Source: Nitrosomonas sp. Nm132 (GTDB lineage: Bacteria > Pseudomonadota > Gammaproteobacteria > Burkholderiales > Nitrosomonadaceae). From it: a stretch of DNA of 64,000 nucleotides. Positions 18,698 through 27,922 of this stretch are shown piece after piece. The position numbers were made by a program, and so were the translations under genes. A model generated the notes under the pieces. It did no database searches and was not told where the DNA came from. It saw nothing but the letters and a program-made list of their open reading frames with translations. Where the stretch lies: contig NZ_FNDH01000008.1 of NCBI RefSeq assembly GCF_900100485.1, forward strand, positions 44,163 through 108,162, written 5' to 3'. Numbering within the stretch: position 1 is the first letter of the stretch; each line of letters begins with the position of its first letter.

Positions 18698-19447
18698 TTA
18701 ATAACTGGCAAGCAATGGATCTGATTCCATTAGTTTGGCGACACGGGCTAGATCTGCTTCCGTATCGACGGCCTGGCTGTTGAATTCAGTCTCTACCATC
18801 TTGACTCGGGAACCATGTTCCAGCAGTCGCAACATGTCGATTGACTCAAGTTGCTCCAGTGGAGTCGTCGGTAATTGGGCATAATCGAGCAGGGTGGCGC
18901 GTCTAAATGGAATGATGCAAACTTGTTTATAGGCAGAGGTTGAGGCAAAACCCGATTTGGCTAATGTAGGAATCGGCTGGCGCGACATATAGAGTGCATC
19001 CCCTCGTTGATTCATAACGACCTTGATGGTATTGACGTCATAGAAATCAGCTTCGTTTTCAATGCGCCGAACAAGGTTGACACAACCTAATTGTGGATCA
19101 TCATGAAAAGGAGCAACTGCGGTGTCGATCATACGAGGGTGTGTCATGGGCTCATCGCCCTGTACCATCACGATGAGCTGTGCATCTGTGCCAGCGGCAG
19201 CTTCTGCGACGCGATCACTCGCGCGCTCATGCTTGTCTGAAGTCATGATGACCGGTGCACCAAAAGCTTCTGCAGCTTGTCGAATTTCTTCATCACAGGT
19301 AGCAATATAAGTAGCATTGAGTGCGTTACTCAAAGCCACGCGTTTATAAACATGTTCTAACATGGTTCGCCCAAGCAACTGAGCAATAGGTTTTCCCGGG
19401 AAGCGTGATGATCCCATACGTGCAGGGATGATTGCGATCGTTTTCAT
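18698..19447 (-). CDS. kdsB: CMP-Kdo synthetase-like cytidylyltransferase (KdsB family)
   Basis: A 249-aa protein of the 3-deoxy-manno-octulosonate cytidylyltransferase family, transferring CMP from CTP to a 2-keto-3-deoxy sugar acid. The N-terminal signature AIIPARMGSSRFPGKPIAQL is intact, as are ERASDRVAEAA, VQGDEPM and CVNLVRRI. It heads the seven-gene minus-strand operon. Because it is not with the usual Kdo genes (kdsA, kdsC, kdsD) but with an HpcH aldolase and a dehydrogenase, it may activate a Kdo-like sugar rather than Kdo itself. The symbol marks family only. Confidence 0.85.
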   Translation of the reverse strand: MKTIAIIPARMGSSRFPGKPIAQLLGRTMLEHVYKRVALSNALNATYIATCDEEIRQAAEAFGAPVIMTSDKHERASDRVAEAAAGTDAQLIVMVQGDEPMTHPRMIDTAVAPFHDDPQLGCVNLVRRIENEADFYDVNTIKVVMNQRGDALYMSRQPIPTLAKSGFASTSAYKQVCIIPFRRATLLDYAQLPTTPLEQLESIDMLRLLEHGSRVKMVETEFNSQAVDTEADLARVAKLMESDPLLASY

Positions 19448-19742
19448 AACAAAAGAGTGATGGATAATGATCTATTTATTGTGGTTAATAGGCAGGGCTG
19501 GTCGAATCTAGGTTATAAAACTATTTCGTTTGCCCAAAAGGGTTCATTGATGCCGTGCCGAATGCCCGGAAAAAAATAAAGCAAGTTAACTGCTTTTTTG
19601 GTAAATAAGGAGCTGCGCGTGTAGAATTATTCACCCAAATTTTTCGCATAATTTCCATTGTCTAATTTGCTTTATTTCTAATCTGATTCATAAAACTATA
19701 GGCATACTGCTCATTTTAAATGCTGCTAATCATAACACAGGT

Positions 19743-21008
19743 ATGAAAGCTCTCTTTTTTCTTCGTCATTATAACGACATTGATCATATTACTCCCGTCA
19801 TCTCCAAGTGGATCGATTCGGGTCATAGCTGTGATGTGATTCTGATTGGCGCTACGCGGTTTCGCAATGATTTTCGTATTGCATTTTTGAGTAAACTTGC
19901 AGGTGTCAGAGTCGCGCATATTCGTGAATTATTCTCACCTTTCCAATTTCTCAAGTGGCGATTGCAGATGTTATTGTTGACGGGCAATCTACGTCGCTTG
20001 TTTATTGGGCCTTTCATCCGCTTGTTAGCAGATATTTATGATGCTAAGCGGCGTGCGCCGTTGTGGCGAACTACTGCAGAATATTTACTATTGCGTAGCT
20101 TTGAGAGTGCCGACAAGGGAGTGGTCGCTTTTGACTGGATTGAAAGAAACTCTGTGATTGCTGTGGAATGGGTTGAAACTGTCATTGCTATGGCACGGGA
20201 TAGGGGGTTAGGCACGGTTTCGTTGCCACACGGCGATAGCCCGCATGCCAATCAACTGATCCGCCGAGGGGAATGGCGTATTGGGCCCGATCCTCTATTC
20301 TCAACGGCACAGATCTTCGATAAGCTGGTGGTTCCCAATGAACTTTGCGCTAAACGCTTTCGACCTTTTCTGGAGGAACGTTCGATCGCCATATTGGGTT
20401 CACCACGCTATTGTGAGGAATGGTTAGCCAAACTGGCCAAGTTGATGCCGCCTTCACCCTTAACGCGTACGGATAGTCGCCTCAAGATAGTCATGTTTCT
20501 GAGGAAGGCGAACTTCACGACATTCTGGGAAGAAGTAAATGAAGTCGTGCATATGATTGCCGCGTTTCCAGGTGTGGAGCTCGCAATTAAACCTCACACG
20601 CGCAGCGGATGGAAGCAGTCTTTAACCAAAGACAGAGCCCTGAAGCAATTACCGAATGTAACCATAGCAGGAGATGATGTGCATTCTATTCATTTGATGA
20701 ACTGGGCGGATATTTGTATTGATCTGGCTACCTCGGTGGTATTTGAAGCGGTCAGACTTAAGAAACCAGTATTGGCTGCGGATTATCTGCATGCTGGTCG
20801 TTCTGCCATTGCCGTCTATATGCCCGAAACTGAGCTGCGCTGCCGTGATGATGTATATGAAAAAATAGATAAATTTCTTTCAGAGGGTTGTCATGATTTT
20901 TATATTGAGGAACACCGCCAATGCTTCTTGAGAGAAATGCTCGATGTATCTGGACCAGATGTATTGCCGCGTTACGTAGCGTTGCTCGAGACAGCTGCGG
21001 GGGTATGA
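19743..21008 (+). CDS. GT-B-like surface polysaccharide transferase, copy 1
   Basis: A 421-aa protein paralogous over its whole length to the one at 21894-23162. Both start MKALFFLRHYNDIDHITPVI and share SLPHGDSPHA, VVPNELCAKRFRPF, the FLRKANFTTFWEEV block and LAIKPHTR. A late CIDLATSVVFEAVRLKKPVLAADYLHAGRS segment resembles the donor-binding half of GT-B glycosyltransferases or CDP-glycerol-transferase-like enzymes. No signal peptide or membrane helix. It is divergent from the CMP-sugar operon across a 295-bp gap, so a CMP-sugar donor is an attractive but unproven idea. Confidence 0.65.
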   Translation: MKALFFLRHYNDIDHITPVISKWIDSGHSCDVILIGATRFRNDFRIAFLSKLAGVRVAHIRELFSPFQFLKWRLQMLLLTGNLRRLFIGPFIRLLADIYDAKRRAPLWRTTAEYLLLRSFESADKGVVAFDWIERNSVIAVEWVETVIAMARDRGLGTVSLPHGDSPHANQLIRRGEWRIGPDPLFSTAQIFDKLVVPNELCAKRFRPFLEERSIAILGSPRYCEEWLAKLAKLMPPSPLTRTDSRLKIVMFLRKANFTTFWEEVNEVVHMIAAFPGVELAIKPHTRSGWKQSLTKDRALKQLPNVTIAGDDVHSIHLMNWADICIDLATSVVFEAVRLKKPVLAADYLHAGRSAIAVYMPETELRCRDDVYEKIDKFLSEGCHDFYIEEHRQCFLREMLDVSGPDVLPRYVALLETAAGV

Positions 21009-21039
21009 CTGAAGTGATTAGTAGGATTTTTTTGATGGG

Positions 21040-21855
21040 GTGAATGTACTTATGCGATCCTTATGGACTGCAATAAAATATATTTTTTCGGTTAATTTTC
21101 TGAAAAACCTGGTAGTAGCTGCTTACTGGGTTAAAGGCGGCTATACCCGTACAAGCGTCAGAGGGCAGTCCATTCTGATCGCAGTAGATCACTGGCGGGT
21201 TCTTAAACGGGCAAAGACTTATAATATAAAAGAACCTGATACCTTGGACTGGCTCGATGGTTTTGAACCAGGGTCGTGTTATTTCGATATCGGTGCCAAT
21301 ATAGGCCAGTATTCGCTTTATCCTGCCAAAAAATATGGTCGTCAAGTTGAGATATATGCATTCGAGCCACAAAGCAATAATTATTATGCGCTTAATAAAA
21401 ATATCTTTTATAACAACCTTAAAGATCACATTATTGCCTATTGTATTGCAGTGTCAGGCAAGAGCGAATTTTCCAAGTTGTATGTGCCCAAATTTATTCC
21501 CGGTGGAAATCGTTCTCAATTTGGAGAGGAGTCCCTTGATACCATGAAGGTGCCTGCTTCACATGTTCAAGGCATGTTCGGTGTTACATTGGATGATTTA
21601 TGCGACAAGTGGGGATTTCCTTATCCAAACTATATGAAGATTGACGTCGATGGGATAGAAATATCTATCCTTAAGGCGGCAGAGAAAGTATTAAATCACC
21701 CCAATCTTAAATCAGTGATCATTGAACTGGGTACACCTGCAGAGCAACAAGAAGCGGTCGCAATCATGAAACAGGCAGGGCTAGAGTTGAAACAGAAATC
21801 AACTAAAAACTGGGGTGAGACCTGTTTTATCTTTGAGAAAAATAAAATTTCTTGA
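21040..21855 (+). CDS. FkbM-family methyltransferase
   Basis: A 271-aa S-adenosylmethionine-dependent methyltransferase. The FkbM domain covers about residues 85-250: CYFDIGANIGQYSLYPAK is the SAM-binding loop, followed by YAFEPQSNNY, and YMKIDVDGIEISILKAAEKVL near the C-terminal part. FkbM enzymes O-methylate hydroxyls, often on surface sugars. It lies between the two paralogous transferases and probably decorates the same glycan. The frame starts at a GTG (21040); an ATG at 21052 is an equally good start. Confidence 0.88.
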   Translation: MNVLMRSLWTAIKYIFSVNFLKNLVVAAYWVKGGYTRTSVRGQSILIAVDHWRVLKRAKTYNIKEPDTLDWLDGFEPGSCYFDIGANIGQYSLYPAKKYGRQVEIYAFEPQSNNYYALNKNIFYNNLKDHIIAYCIAVSGKSEFSKLYVPKFIPGGNRSQFGEESLDTMKVPASHVQGMFGVTLDDLCDKWGFPYPNYMKIDVDGIEISILKAAEKVLNHPNLKSVIIELGTPAEQQEAVAIMKQAGLELKQKSTKNWGETCFIFEKNKIS

Positions 21856-21893
21856 ATCTCTTCTTAAAAAATCTATTAACTTGATTTGTGATC

Positions 21894-23162
21894 ATGAAAG
21901 CCCTTTTTTTCCTTCGCCACTATAACGATATCGATCACATTACACCGGTTATTGCTAAATGGGTTGAACGTGGCCATATTTGCGATATTGTCATGATTGG
22001 TAAGAAGCGGTTCGATGGGGATTATCGCATCGAGTTTCTGAAAAAACTGGATGGTGTAAGGCTTGCCCATCTTCAGGACTTATTATCATTTCCAGAATTT
22101 ACGAAATGGCGCTTGCAAACGTTATTGCTGGTTAGAAGTTCATATAGTTCTTTTTTGGGCCCGCTGGTTAAAGTATTGGCTCAAGTTTATAACGCTAAGC
22201 GACGTGAAGCGACTTGGTTGCGCACTACTCGATATTTACTGGAAAGAAGCTTTTCAGATGTTGGGAAGGGGGTTGTCGTATTTGACTGGATTGAGAGGAA
22301 TTCAGAAATCTGCGTCGAATGGGTAGAGATTCTGATCGGAATAGCGCGTAACCAAGGGCTTGGAACCATATCGCTTCCGCACGGTGATAGTCCTCATGCT
22401 AGCCAATTGATACGACGTGGCGAATGGCAGCTAAAGCCAGATACGTCATTTTCAGCAGCGGGGATGTTTGATAAAGTCGTTGTGCCCAATGAGTTGTGTG
22501 CCAAGCGTTTTCGTCCTTTTATGGATGATCAGAAGCTCATTGTATTAGGTTCACCGCGATACAGTGAAGAGTGGTTGGCTAAATTAGCTACGCTTATGCC
22601 TTCTTCACCGTTGGTGCGCTCTGATAGTCAGCTCAAGATTGTGATTTTCTTGAGAAAAGCCAATTTCACAACTTTCTGGGAAGAAGTAAGTGAAGTAGTG
22701 CAGATGATCGCAGCATTTCCAGGTGTAGAATTGGCGATTAAACCTCATACTCGCGGTGGCTGGAAACAATCTTTGACCAAAGACACTGCATTGCGGCGTT
22801 TGGCGAATGTAGTCATGATAGAAGATAGCATTCATTCCGTGCATTTATTGCAGTGGGCTGACGTTATCATTGATCTGGCTACTTCGGTCGCATATGAAGC
22901 CATTAGAGGAGGCAAGCCTGTATTGGCTGCCGATTATTTGCATGCGGGCCGTTCTGCCGCAGCGATGTATATGCCAGAAACTGAGTTGCGTTGCCGTGAT
23001 GATGTATATGAAAAAATTAATGAGTTTCTTACAAGCGGTTGCCAATCTTATTATGTTGAATTACATCGGCAACGATTCATAAAGGAAATGCTGGATGTCT
23101 CAGGTGCTGAGGTGTTATCTCATTATGTGGCATTGTTGGAATCACTGGCTGAAAGAAAATAA
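21894..23162 (+). CDS. GT-B-like surface polysaccharide transferase, copy 2
   Basis: Second paralogue, about 422 aa, clearly alignable from end to end with the protein at 19743-21008. The DNA is also alike in places, for example the shared GCCGTGATGATGTATATGAA near both 3' ends. The ATG at 21894 matches the start of copy 1; the GTG two codons earlier is not needed. Shared motifs: SLPHGDSPHA, GSPRYSEEWLAKL, AIKPHTRGGWKQSL, DLATSVAYEAIRGGKPVL. The arrangement transferase-FkbM-transferase suggests tandem duplication followed by specialisation to different acceptors or linkages (inference). Confidence 0.65.
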   Translation: MKALFFLRHYNDIDHITPVIAKWVERGHICDIVMIGKKRFDGDYRIEFLKKLDGVRLAHLQDLLSFPEFTKWRLQTLLLVRSSYSSFLGPLVKVLAQVYNAKRREATWLRTTRYLLERSFSDVGKGVVVFDWIERNSEICVEWVEILIGIARNQGLGTISLPHGDSPHASQLIRRGEWQLKPDTSFSAAGMFDKVVVPNELCAKRFRPFMDDQKLIVLGSPRYSEEWLAKLATLMPSSPLVRSDSQLKIVIFLRKANFTTFWEEVSEVVQMIAAFPGVELAIKPHTRGGWKQSLTKDTALRRLANVVMIEDSIHSVHLLQWADVIIDLATSVAYEAIRGGKPVLAADYLHAGRSAAAMYMPETELRCRDDVYEKINEFLTSGCQSYYVELHRQRFIKEMLDVSGAEVLSHYVALLESLAERK

Positions 23163-23284
23163 ATCCTTTACGTTTTATTGATTAAGCTTGTGTCGCATTT
23201 TCAATTTCTTTGAGAAAGCAAATTTCCAAAGTATCGAAGTTTTATTCTCTGGAGAAGCTGATTTATTAATGACTGATATTGCAA

Positions 23285-24532
23285 ATGCGTGAAAATAGAA
23301 TCGGTCTTTTTTCTCTGGAGGGGAGAATATATACGAATGGTTGGCGTGACCTCTTTGCAAGAGGCGCACTCATCTTCTTCTGTATGGCGCTATGGCAAAA
23401 GTGGTCGCTTTTTTATGCCTTCTTTGTTCTGGCATTTGCTTGGATAATTGATGGAGGATTCCAGAAATTCAGCGGACTGATGAAGGAGCCTTTGGTTCTG
23501 GGCATACTAATATTTTGTGGCGTAATGGCTCTGGGGTTATTCTGGGGCGACTATTCTGATACGGCCCAGAATAAATGGAAAAAATATTTCATTCTTCTAA
23601 CATTTATTCCTTTTCTTTCCTTGTTGAATAAAGAACGATTGCCGTGGGTGATAGCGGCTTTTCTGACCGGATGCTTTGGTGTGCTATTAACAGGTATCTA
23701 CCAGTGGGCAATTTTAGGGGGGCAGGGGGTGCCGTTTTTTGAGCTCTCATACCTTGCTTTTTCAGCAATGTTGGGAGTTGGAATCATATTGATGGCTTTC
23801 ATCGGGAGTACCTGCCGGGTAAGGGGGGTAGCAATATTATGTTGGTCTATTGCATTTTTATTGCTTTTTCTCCAGTTTAATCAGAGTGCAAGAGGGTTAC
23901 TGTTAGCTACGGTATTGGCTCTTTTGCTTTTAATTTTTCTACGTTATCGATCGCAAGGGAAAGTATTTCTTGGTGTTTTAGCTTTAATAATGACTGCGAT
24001 TCTCTTGTTTGCTATGAGTAGTAATGTTTTTCAGGAAAGATTAGAGCTCGTAGAAAGAGATCTGAATTCGATCTTGCAAGGCAACTATACAACTAGCTTG
24101 GGATATCGTCTCGCAATATGGGATGTCGGAATGCATGGTATCGCGGAGCGACCTTTTTTAGGGCACGGAACAGGCATGCCGGAAATATATTTTGAAAAGA
24201 CCATACCAACCTACAAGAATGGGATATATAAAAATTTGCCGGAGTTTCAAAGAACTTCGCATTACCATAATGACTGGATTGAGATCGGTATGCATGTAGG
24301 GGGGCTAGGTATTTTTGCGCTAATCTTTCTGCTGTGGAGTTGGTTCCAAACATTAAAGACCCACAAATTGAGAGTGCTAGGAGCCGTATTGATTTGTTAT
24401 ATATTTCTGGCAGGATTGGCAGATACATTTCTGCTTTACAATAGGATACCGATCATACTGTTAATCGTCACGGCGATTGTGATTTGCTGGCAACGACCAA
24501 TAACCGGAACACACAATCAGCTAAAAATATAA
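23285..24532 (+). CDS. O-antigen ligase/polymerase-like membrane protein
   Basis: An integral inner-membrane protein of about 415 aa with roughly ten or more hydrophobic segments and a large periplasmic loop (about residues 255-340). The loop holds LGYRLAIWDVGMHGIAERPFLGHGTGMPE and RTSHYHNDWIEIGMHVGGLG, the Wzy_C/WaaL pattern of O-antigen ligases and polymerases. It would transfer or polymerise the undecaprenyl-linked glycan. The ATG at 23285 is preferred to a TTG 6 nt upstream. It follows the paired transferases and closes this surface-glycan cluster. Confidence 0.85.
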   Translation: MRENRIGLFSLEGRIYTNGWRDLFARGALIFFCMALWQKWSLFYAFFVLAFAWIIDGGFQKFSGLMKEPLVLGILIFCGVMALGLFWGDYSDTAQNKWKKYFILLTFIPFLSLLNKERLPWVIAAFLTGCFGVLLTGIYQWAILGGQGVPFFELSYLAFSAMLGVGIILMAFIGSTCRVRGVAILCWSIAFLLLFLQFNQSARGLLLATVLALLLLIFLRYRSQGKVFLGVLALIMTAILLFAMSSNVFQERLELVERDLNSILQGNYTTSLGYRLAIWDVGMHGIAERPFLGHGTGMPEIYFEKTIPTYKNGIYKNLPEFQRTSHYHNDWIEIGMHVGGLGIFALIFLLWSWFQTLKTHKLRVLGAVLICYIFLAGLADTFLLYNRIPIILLIVTAIVICWQRPITGTHNQLKI

Positions 24533-24597
24533 AAATACGCAGAGTGATCTAATTTTAGTTTAAATTTAGATTCTTTGTGCTTAAGGAAGGGGAGATG

Positions 24598-25287
24598 ATG
24601 GCCAATATACAGCCTCCAACAGTTGAAAATCCAGAAATTTTGCTTCCGGTAAATCCTGCGATTGAAAAATATATGCGTAGCCTGGTAAGACAAACTGATC
24701 ATCCGGTATTGATTGAAATGGAAGCCTTGGCACAACAGAAAAATTTTCCAATTGTTGATCGTTTGGTGGGAATTTCTTTGGAAGTACTGACAAAAATGAT
24801 TAGCGCTAAACGTGTGTTTGAGTTTGGAAGTGGTTATGGTTATTCTGCTTACTGGTTTGCTAGAGCAGTGGGCCCTGGGGGAGAGGTGATCTGTACTGAT
24901 GGTAATGCTGATAATAAGGTGAAAGCAGAGCAATATCTATCTGCAGTCGGTTTATGGGATAGGATAGATTTCCAGGTTGGCTATGCTCAGGAAGTCTTCT
25001 TGCAGACTGAAGGTTTGTTTGATATCTGCTACAACGATGTCGACAAAGGTGAGTATCCTAAAGTATGGCAAATGGCAAAAGATCGAATTCGCCCGGGGGG
25101 GTTATATATAGCAGATAATGTGCTTTGGCATGGACGAGTTGCGGTAGAAAATTTTACTGACATTGTTTCGGGATGGACAGAAGCAATCCTCACGCATAAT
25201 CAGCTGATTTTCAATGATCCTGAGTTTGATGCTTTTATCAATCCAACGCGTGATGGTGTTATTGTGGCACGACGAAAAATGGCATAA
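24598..25287 (+). CDS. Class I SAM-dependent O-methyltransferase (methyltransferase 3 type)
   Basis: A roughly 229-aa caffeoyl-CoA/catechol O-methyltransferase-like protein. Motif I is VFEFGSGYGYSAYWFARAVG, followed by VICTDGNADN, YNDVDKGEYPKVW (metal-binding acidic region) and GGLYIADNVLWHGRV. Family members methylate hydroxyl groups on small phenolic or similar acceptors; this substrate is unknown. The ATG at 24598 is preferred, with AAGGAAGG at suitable spacing; ATG at 24595 and a GTG at 24577 are alternatives. No operon partner is obvious. Confidence 0.85.
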   Translation: MANIQPPTVENPEILLPVNPAIEKYMRSLVRQTDHPVLIEMEALAQQKNFPIVDRLVGISLEVLTKMISAKRVFEFGSGYGYSAYWFARAVGPGGEVICTDGNADNKVKAEQYLSAVGLWDRIDFQVGYAQEVFLQTEGLFDICYNDVDKGEYPKVWQMAKDRIRPGGLYIADNVLWHGRVAVENFTDIVSGWTEAILTHNQLIFNDPEFDAFINPTRDGVIVARRKMA

Positions 25288-25388
25288 TAAAAAGTGTGAA
25301 TAAAAGATCAAAGTGAAGTCATTTGAAGTCATTCTATAGTAATTAATTAACTAACTAACTTATTTAATTTGTTCAGAAGGGAGTGTTT

Positions 25389-25646
25389 ATGGAAATTCAT
25401 GTTTACGATACTTATGTGAAAGCTAAAGATGGGCATATCATGCATTTTGATGTATTTACTTCAGTAAGAGATGAGAAGAAGGCGATTGAATATGCTAAAC
25501 AATGGCTGGCTTCGATCGGGGAAGGAGATGCAGTTGTTACTAGCAAGGAATGCAGATTCTGTCATAGCCAGGGTGCACCTGCTGATGTTATTGAGGCAAT
25601 CAACAAAGATGGTTATTTCATATATAAAATGGAAGGCTGTAATTAA
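25389..25646 (+). CDS. DUF2024 family protein
   Basis: A small 85-aa protein with the DUF2024 pattern: MEIHVYDTYVKAKDGHIMHFDVFT, KAIEYAKQWLASIGE, and CRFCHSQGAPADVIEAINKDGYFIYKMEGC. The C-x2-C and nearby His suggest a possible metal site. No function is known for the family. The ATG is preceded by GAAGGGAG. A GTG 6 nt earlier is open but less likely. Confidence 0.8.
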   Translation: MEIHVYDTYVKAKDGHIMHFDVFTSVRDEKKAIEYAKQWLASIGEGDAVVTSKECRFCHSQGAPADVIEAINKDGYFIYKMEGCN

Positions 25647-25695
25647 TCAGGGCAGTGCGAAGGGGATAACCGATAATTTTTAGGATTTTTATATA

Positions 25696-26211
25696 ATGAG
25701 ACTGACTTTTATAAAGCGATTTACTTTTCTGATTACGCTCATAACGAGCGGATGGGCATATGCAGCTGATCCAAAAGTGATTGGTGAATTTAATGACTGG
25801 ACTGCTTATGTCTATATGGAAGGTAATAACAAGGTTTGTTATATGGTTAGTAAGCCTAAAAAAGAAGAAGGAAGCTATACCAAGCGAGGTGATGTTTTCG
25901 TTCTTGTTACTCACCGGCCTGCAGAAAAAAGTAAAAATGTCTTTAGTTTTGTTGCTGGATATCCATTCAAACAAGGTAGCGAAGTAACGGTGGGTATAGG
26001 TAATCAGAATTTCAAGCTTTTTACTCAGAATGAAACAGCCTGGGCACCTGATGAAGCAACTGACAATAAAATAACCAATGCGATTCGTAATGGTAGTTCA
26101 TTAGTTATCAAAGGGGTGTCTGTACGAGATACAGCAACGACGGATACTTTTGGATTAAAAGGATCATCTTCTGCCTATGGCGCTATTTCTAAAGAATGTG
26201 GTATCAAGTAA
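25696..26211 (+). CDS. Invasion-associated locus B (IalB) family protein
   Basis: A 171-aa exported protein with a signal peptide (MRLTFIKRFTFLITLITSG, cut near AYAAD). The mature part has the IalB pattern: FNDWTAYVYMEGNNKVCYMVSKPKKEEG, VFVLVTHRP, VFSFVAGYPFKQGSEV and two conserved cysteines (one near residue 50, one at the C-terminus in SKECGIK). IalB was named in Bartonella, but homologues are widespread in free-living proteobacteria, so no virulence role is implied. Confidence 0.85.
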   Translation: MRLTFIKRFTFLITLITSGWAYAADPKVIGEFNDWTAYVYMEGNNKVCYMVSKPKKEEGSYTKRGDVFVLVTHRPAEKSKNVFSFVAGYPFKQGSEVTVGIGNQNFKLFTQNETAWAPDEATDNKITNAIRNGSSLVIKGVSVRDTATTDTFGLKGSSSAYGAISKECGIK

Positions 26212-26290
26212 ACATTACTCTAATTAATAAAATTTAGGGTAGTTATTATGTTCTTCTACTGAATTGCTGTTTACAAACAGAAAAAATAAT

Positions 26291-26635
26291 ATGAATGACA
26301 AAATAACTATTTATCAGAAACCTACTTGTAGTAAATGTAGAGCGGCACTGACACTACTGAATGAGAGCGGAAAAGAGTTTGATAGCATCAATTATTACGA
26401 AAAATCTATGACAATAGAGTTGTTGCGCGAACTCACTCGTAAGTTGAATATGTCAGTACGTGATATTTTGCGTACAGACGAGCCTATGGCCCGTAGTACA
26501 GGGTCTGCAACTGATGAGGAATTGTTACAGTTGATGGTGGAGAATCCGGATCTGATTCAACGTCCTATTGTAGTGCGAGGTGATAGGGCGATATTAGGCC
26601 GACCACCAGAGAATGTGAAAAAAATTTTGGAGTAA
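26291..26635 (+). CDS. ArsC-family (arsenate reductase-like) thioredoxin-fold protein
   Basis: A 114-aa ArsC/Spx-type protein: ITIYQKPTCSKCRAALTLL at the start carries the nucleophilic Cys in a CSKC pair, and RPIVVRGDRAILGRPPENV near the end contains the conserved RP and GRPP region. Length and motifs fit glutaredoxin-dependent ArsC or the related YffB/Spx group. No arsR, arsB or acr3 lies nearby, so arsenic detoxification is only one option. The ATG at 26291 is chosen; the longer frame starts at a TTG. Confidence 0.85.
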   Translation: MNDKITIYQKPTCSKCRAALTLLNESGKEFDSINYYEKSMTIELLRELTRKLNMSVRDILRTDEPMARSTGSATDEELLQLMVENPDLIQRPIVVRGDRAILGRPPENVKKILE

Positions 26636-26664
26636 TAAAAAGTAATACTTGTTTGTCAAATAAA

Positions 26665-26693
26665 AAAGGCGGTGAAAGCTTGGTGCCGCCTTT
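26665..26693. terminator. Bidirectional terminator between the ArsC-like gene and rplS
   Basis: An 8-bp stem AAAGGCGG (26665-26672) with CCGCCTTT (26686-26693), 13-nt loop, preceded by an A-run and ending in T's. It lies between convergent stops and fits termination for both strands. Confidence 0.7.
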
Positions 26694-26717
26694 ACAAATA
26701 ACTGCAAAAAATAAAGT

Positions 26718-27104
26718 CTATGCTCCCGTAACGCTGGTTGCTCCGCTACGAGCAGGAAGTTTCTCGCGGATTCTCGCTGATTTACCAGAACGATTTCTCA
26801 AATAATAAAGTTTTGCACGACGCACATCACCACGACGTTTGACTTCGATACCGGAAATCATCGGTGAATAAGTCTGAAAAGTACGCTCGACACCCTCTCC
26901 ACTGGATATTTTGCGTACAATGAAAGATGAATTAAGGCCACGATTACGTTTGGCGATGACAACACCTTCATAGGCCTGAATACGCTTGCGATCACCTTCT
27001 ACTACATTGACGTTGACTATAACTGTGTCGCCAGGGGAGAAATTCGGGATAACTTTACCAAGGCGTGCTATTTCTTCTCGCTCTAATTGTTCGATTAGAT
27101 TCAT
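26718..27104 (-). CDS. rplS: 50S ribosomal protein L19
   Basis: A 128-aa L19 at the 30S/50S interface. Hallmarks: [54 protein letters not shown] and [26 protein letters not shown]. It ends the standard rpsP-rimM-trmD-rplS operon, 26 nt after trmD. An AGGAG ribosome binding site precedes the ATG. The short C-terminal tail after REKLPAR is normal variation. Confidence 0.98.
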   Translation of the reverse strand: MNLIEQLEREEIARLGKVIPNFSPGDTVIVNVNVVEGDRKRIQAYEGVVIAKRNRGLNSSFIVRKISSGEGVERTFQTYSPMISGIEVKRRGDVRRAKLYYLRNRSGKSARIREKLPARSGATSVTGA

Positions 27105-27130
27105 TTTTTTCTCCTAGTATTTTTATGAGG

Positions 27131-27907
27131 TTAGTTTATTCTAAAATTTGGTGTTCGTTTGAATTCTTCTAATAATTCTTCTTCTTCCTTGGAGATACCT
27201 TGTTTGTATTTGAGTTCCAATAAATCGGGTCGTCTTAACCATGTTTTACCAAGGGATTGCTGCAATCGCCAGCGATCTATTTTTGCATGATCTCCTGAGA
27301 GTAAAATACTGGGCACGGAATCCCCGCGATATATTTCTGGCCGTGTATATTGAGGAAACTCTAATAAGTGATTGGAAAATGAATCCTCCCTAGCTGAATT
27401 GGGGCTACCGAGTGCGCCAGGAATGTGCCGTACTATGCTATCAACTAAAACCATTGCTGCCAGTTCTCCGCCTGAAATGACGTAGTTCCCAATTGAAATC
27501 TCTTCGTCTACCTGACGCATGATTATTCGCTCATCAATTCCTTCATAGCGGCCACAAAGTAATATCATTCCTTCTAATTTAGTTAATTGTAAAACTTTTT
27601 CATGATCAAGAAGCTTGCCTTGGGGAGAAAGATAAATTACTTTTGTTTCGTTTATTCCTTCTGATAGCTGCCTTATCTTGGCTCGAGTTATGGCCTCATC
27701 CAGAGGGGGGGCGAGCATTATCATGCCTGGTCCGCCACCATAAGGGCTATCATCTACTGTGCGGTAGTTATCTCTCGCGAAACTGCGTGGATTCCAGGTA
27801 TGCAATCGAAAAATTTCGTTCTTGCTTGCTCTACCTGTTATGCCATATTTTGTAATGGCATCAAACATTTCGGGAAATAGTGTGATGACATCGATTTCAA
27901 ATGACAA
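27131..27907 (-). CDS. trmD: tRNA (guanine-N1)-methyltransferase
   Basis: SPOUT-class enzyme that makes m1G37 in tRNAs to prevent +1 frameshifting; 258 aa. It has [49 protein letters not shown] and the knot residues [20 protein letters not shown]. The only sensible start is a TTG (27905-27907), since no in-frame ATG precedes the first conserved block. It lies between rimM and rplS in the usual ribosomal operon. Confidence 0.97.
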   Translation of the reverse strand: MSFEIDVITLFPEMFDAITKYGITGRASKNEIFRLHTWNPRSFARDNYRTVDDSPYGGGPGMIMLAPPLDEAITRAKIRQLSEGINETKVIYLSPQGKLLDHEKVLQLTKLEGMILLCGRYEGIDERIIMRQVDEEISIGNYVISGGELAAMVLVDSIVRHIPGALGSPNSAREDSFSNHLLEFPQYTRPEIYRGDSVPSILLSGDHAKIDRWRLQQSLGKTWLRRPDLLELKYKQGISKEEEELLEEFKRTPNFRIN

Positions 27908-27922
27908 GATTCTCGTTCCCTG

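Noticed and set aside
19578..19599. AAAGCA...TGCTTTTTT hairpin in the kdsB/transferase divergent gap
   Set aside because: It has a terminator look on the plus strand, but no plus-strand gene ends upstream; only a possible leader hairpin, not annotated.
25696..26211. IalB homologue as a virulence gene
   Set aside because: The family is common in non-pathogenic proteobacteria; nothing else in the window suggests host invasion.
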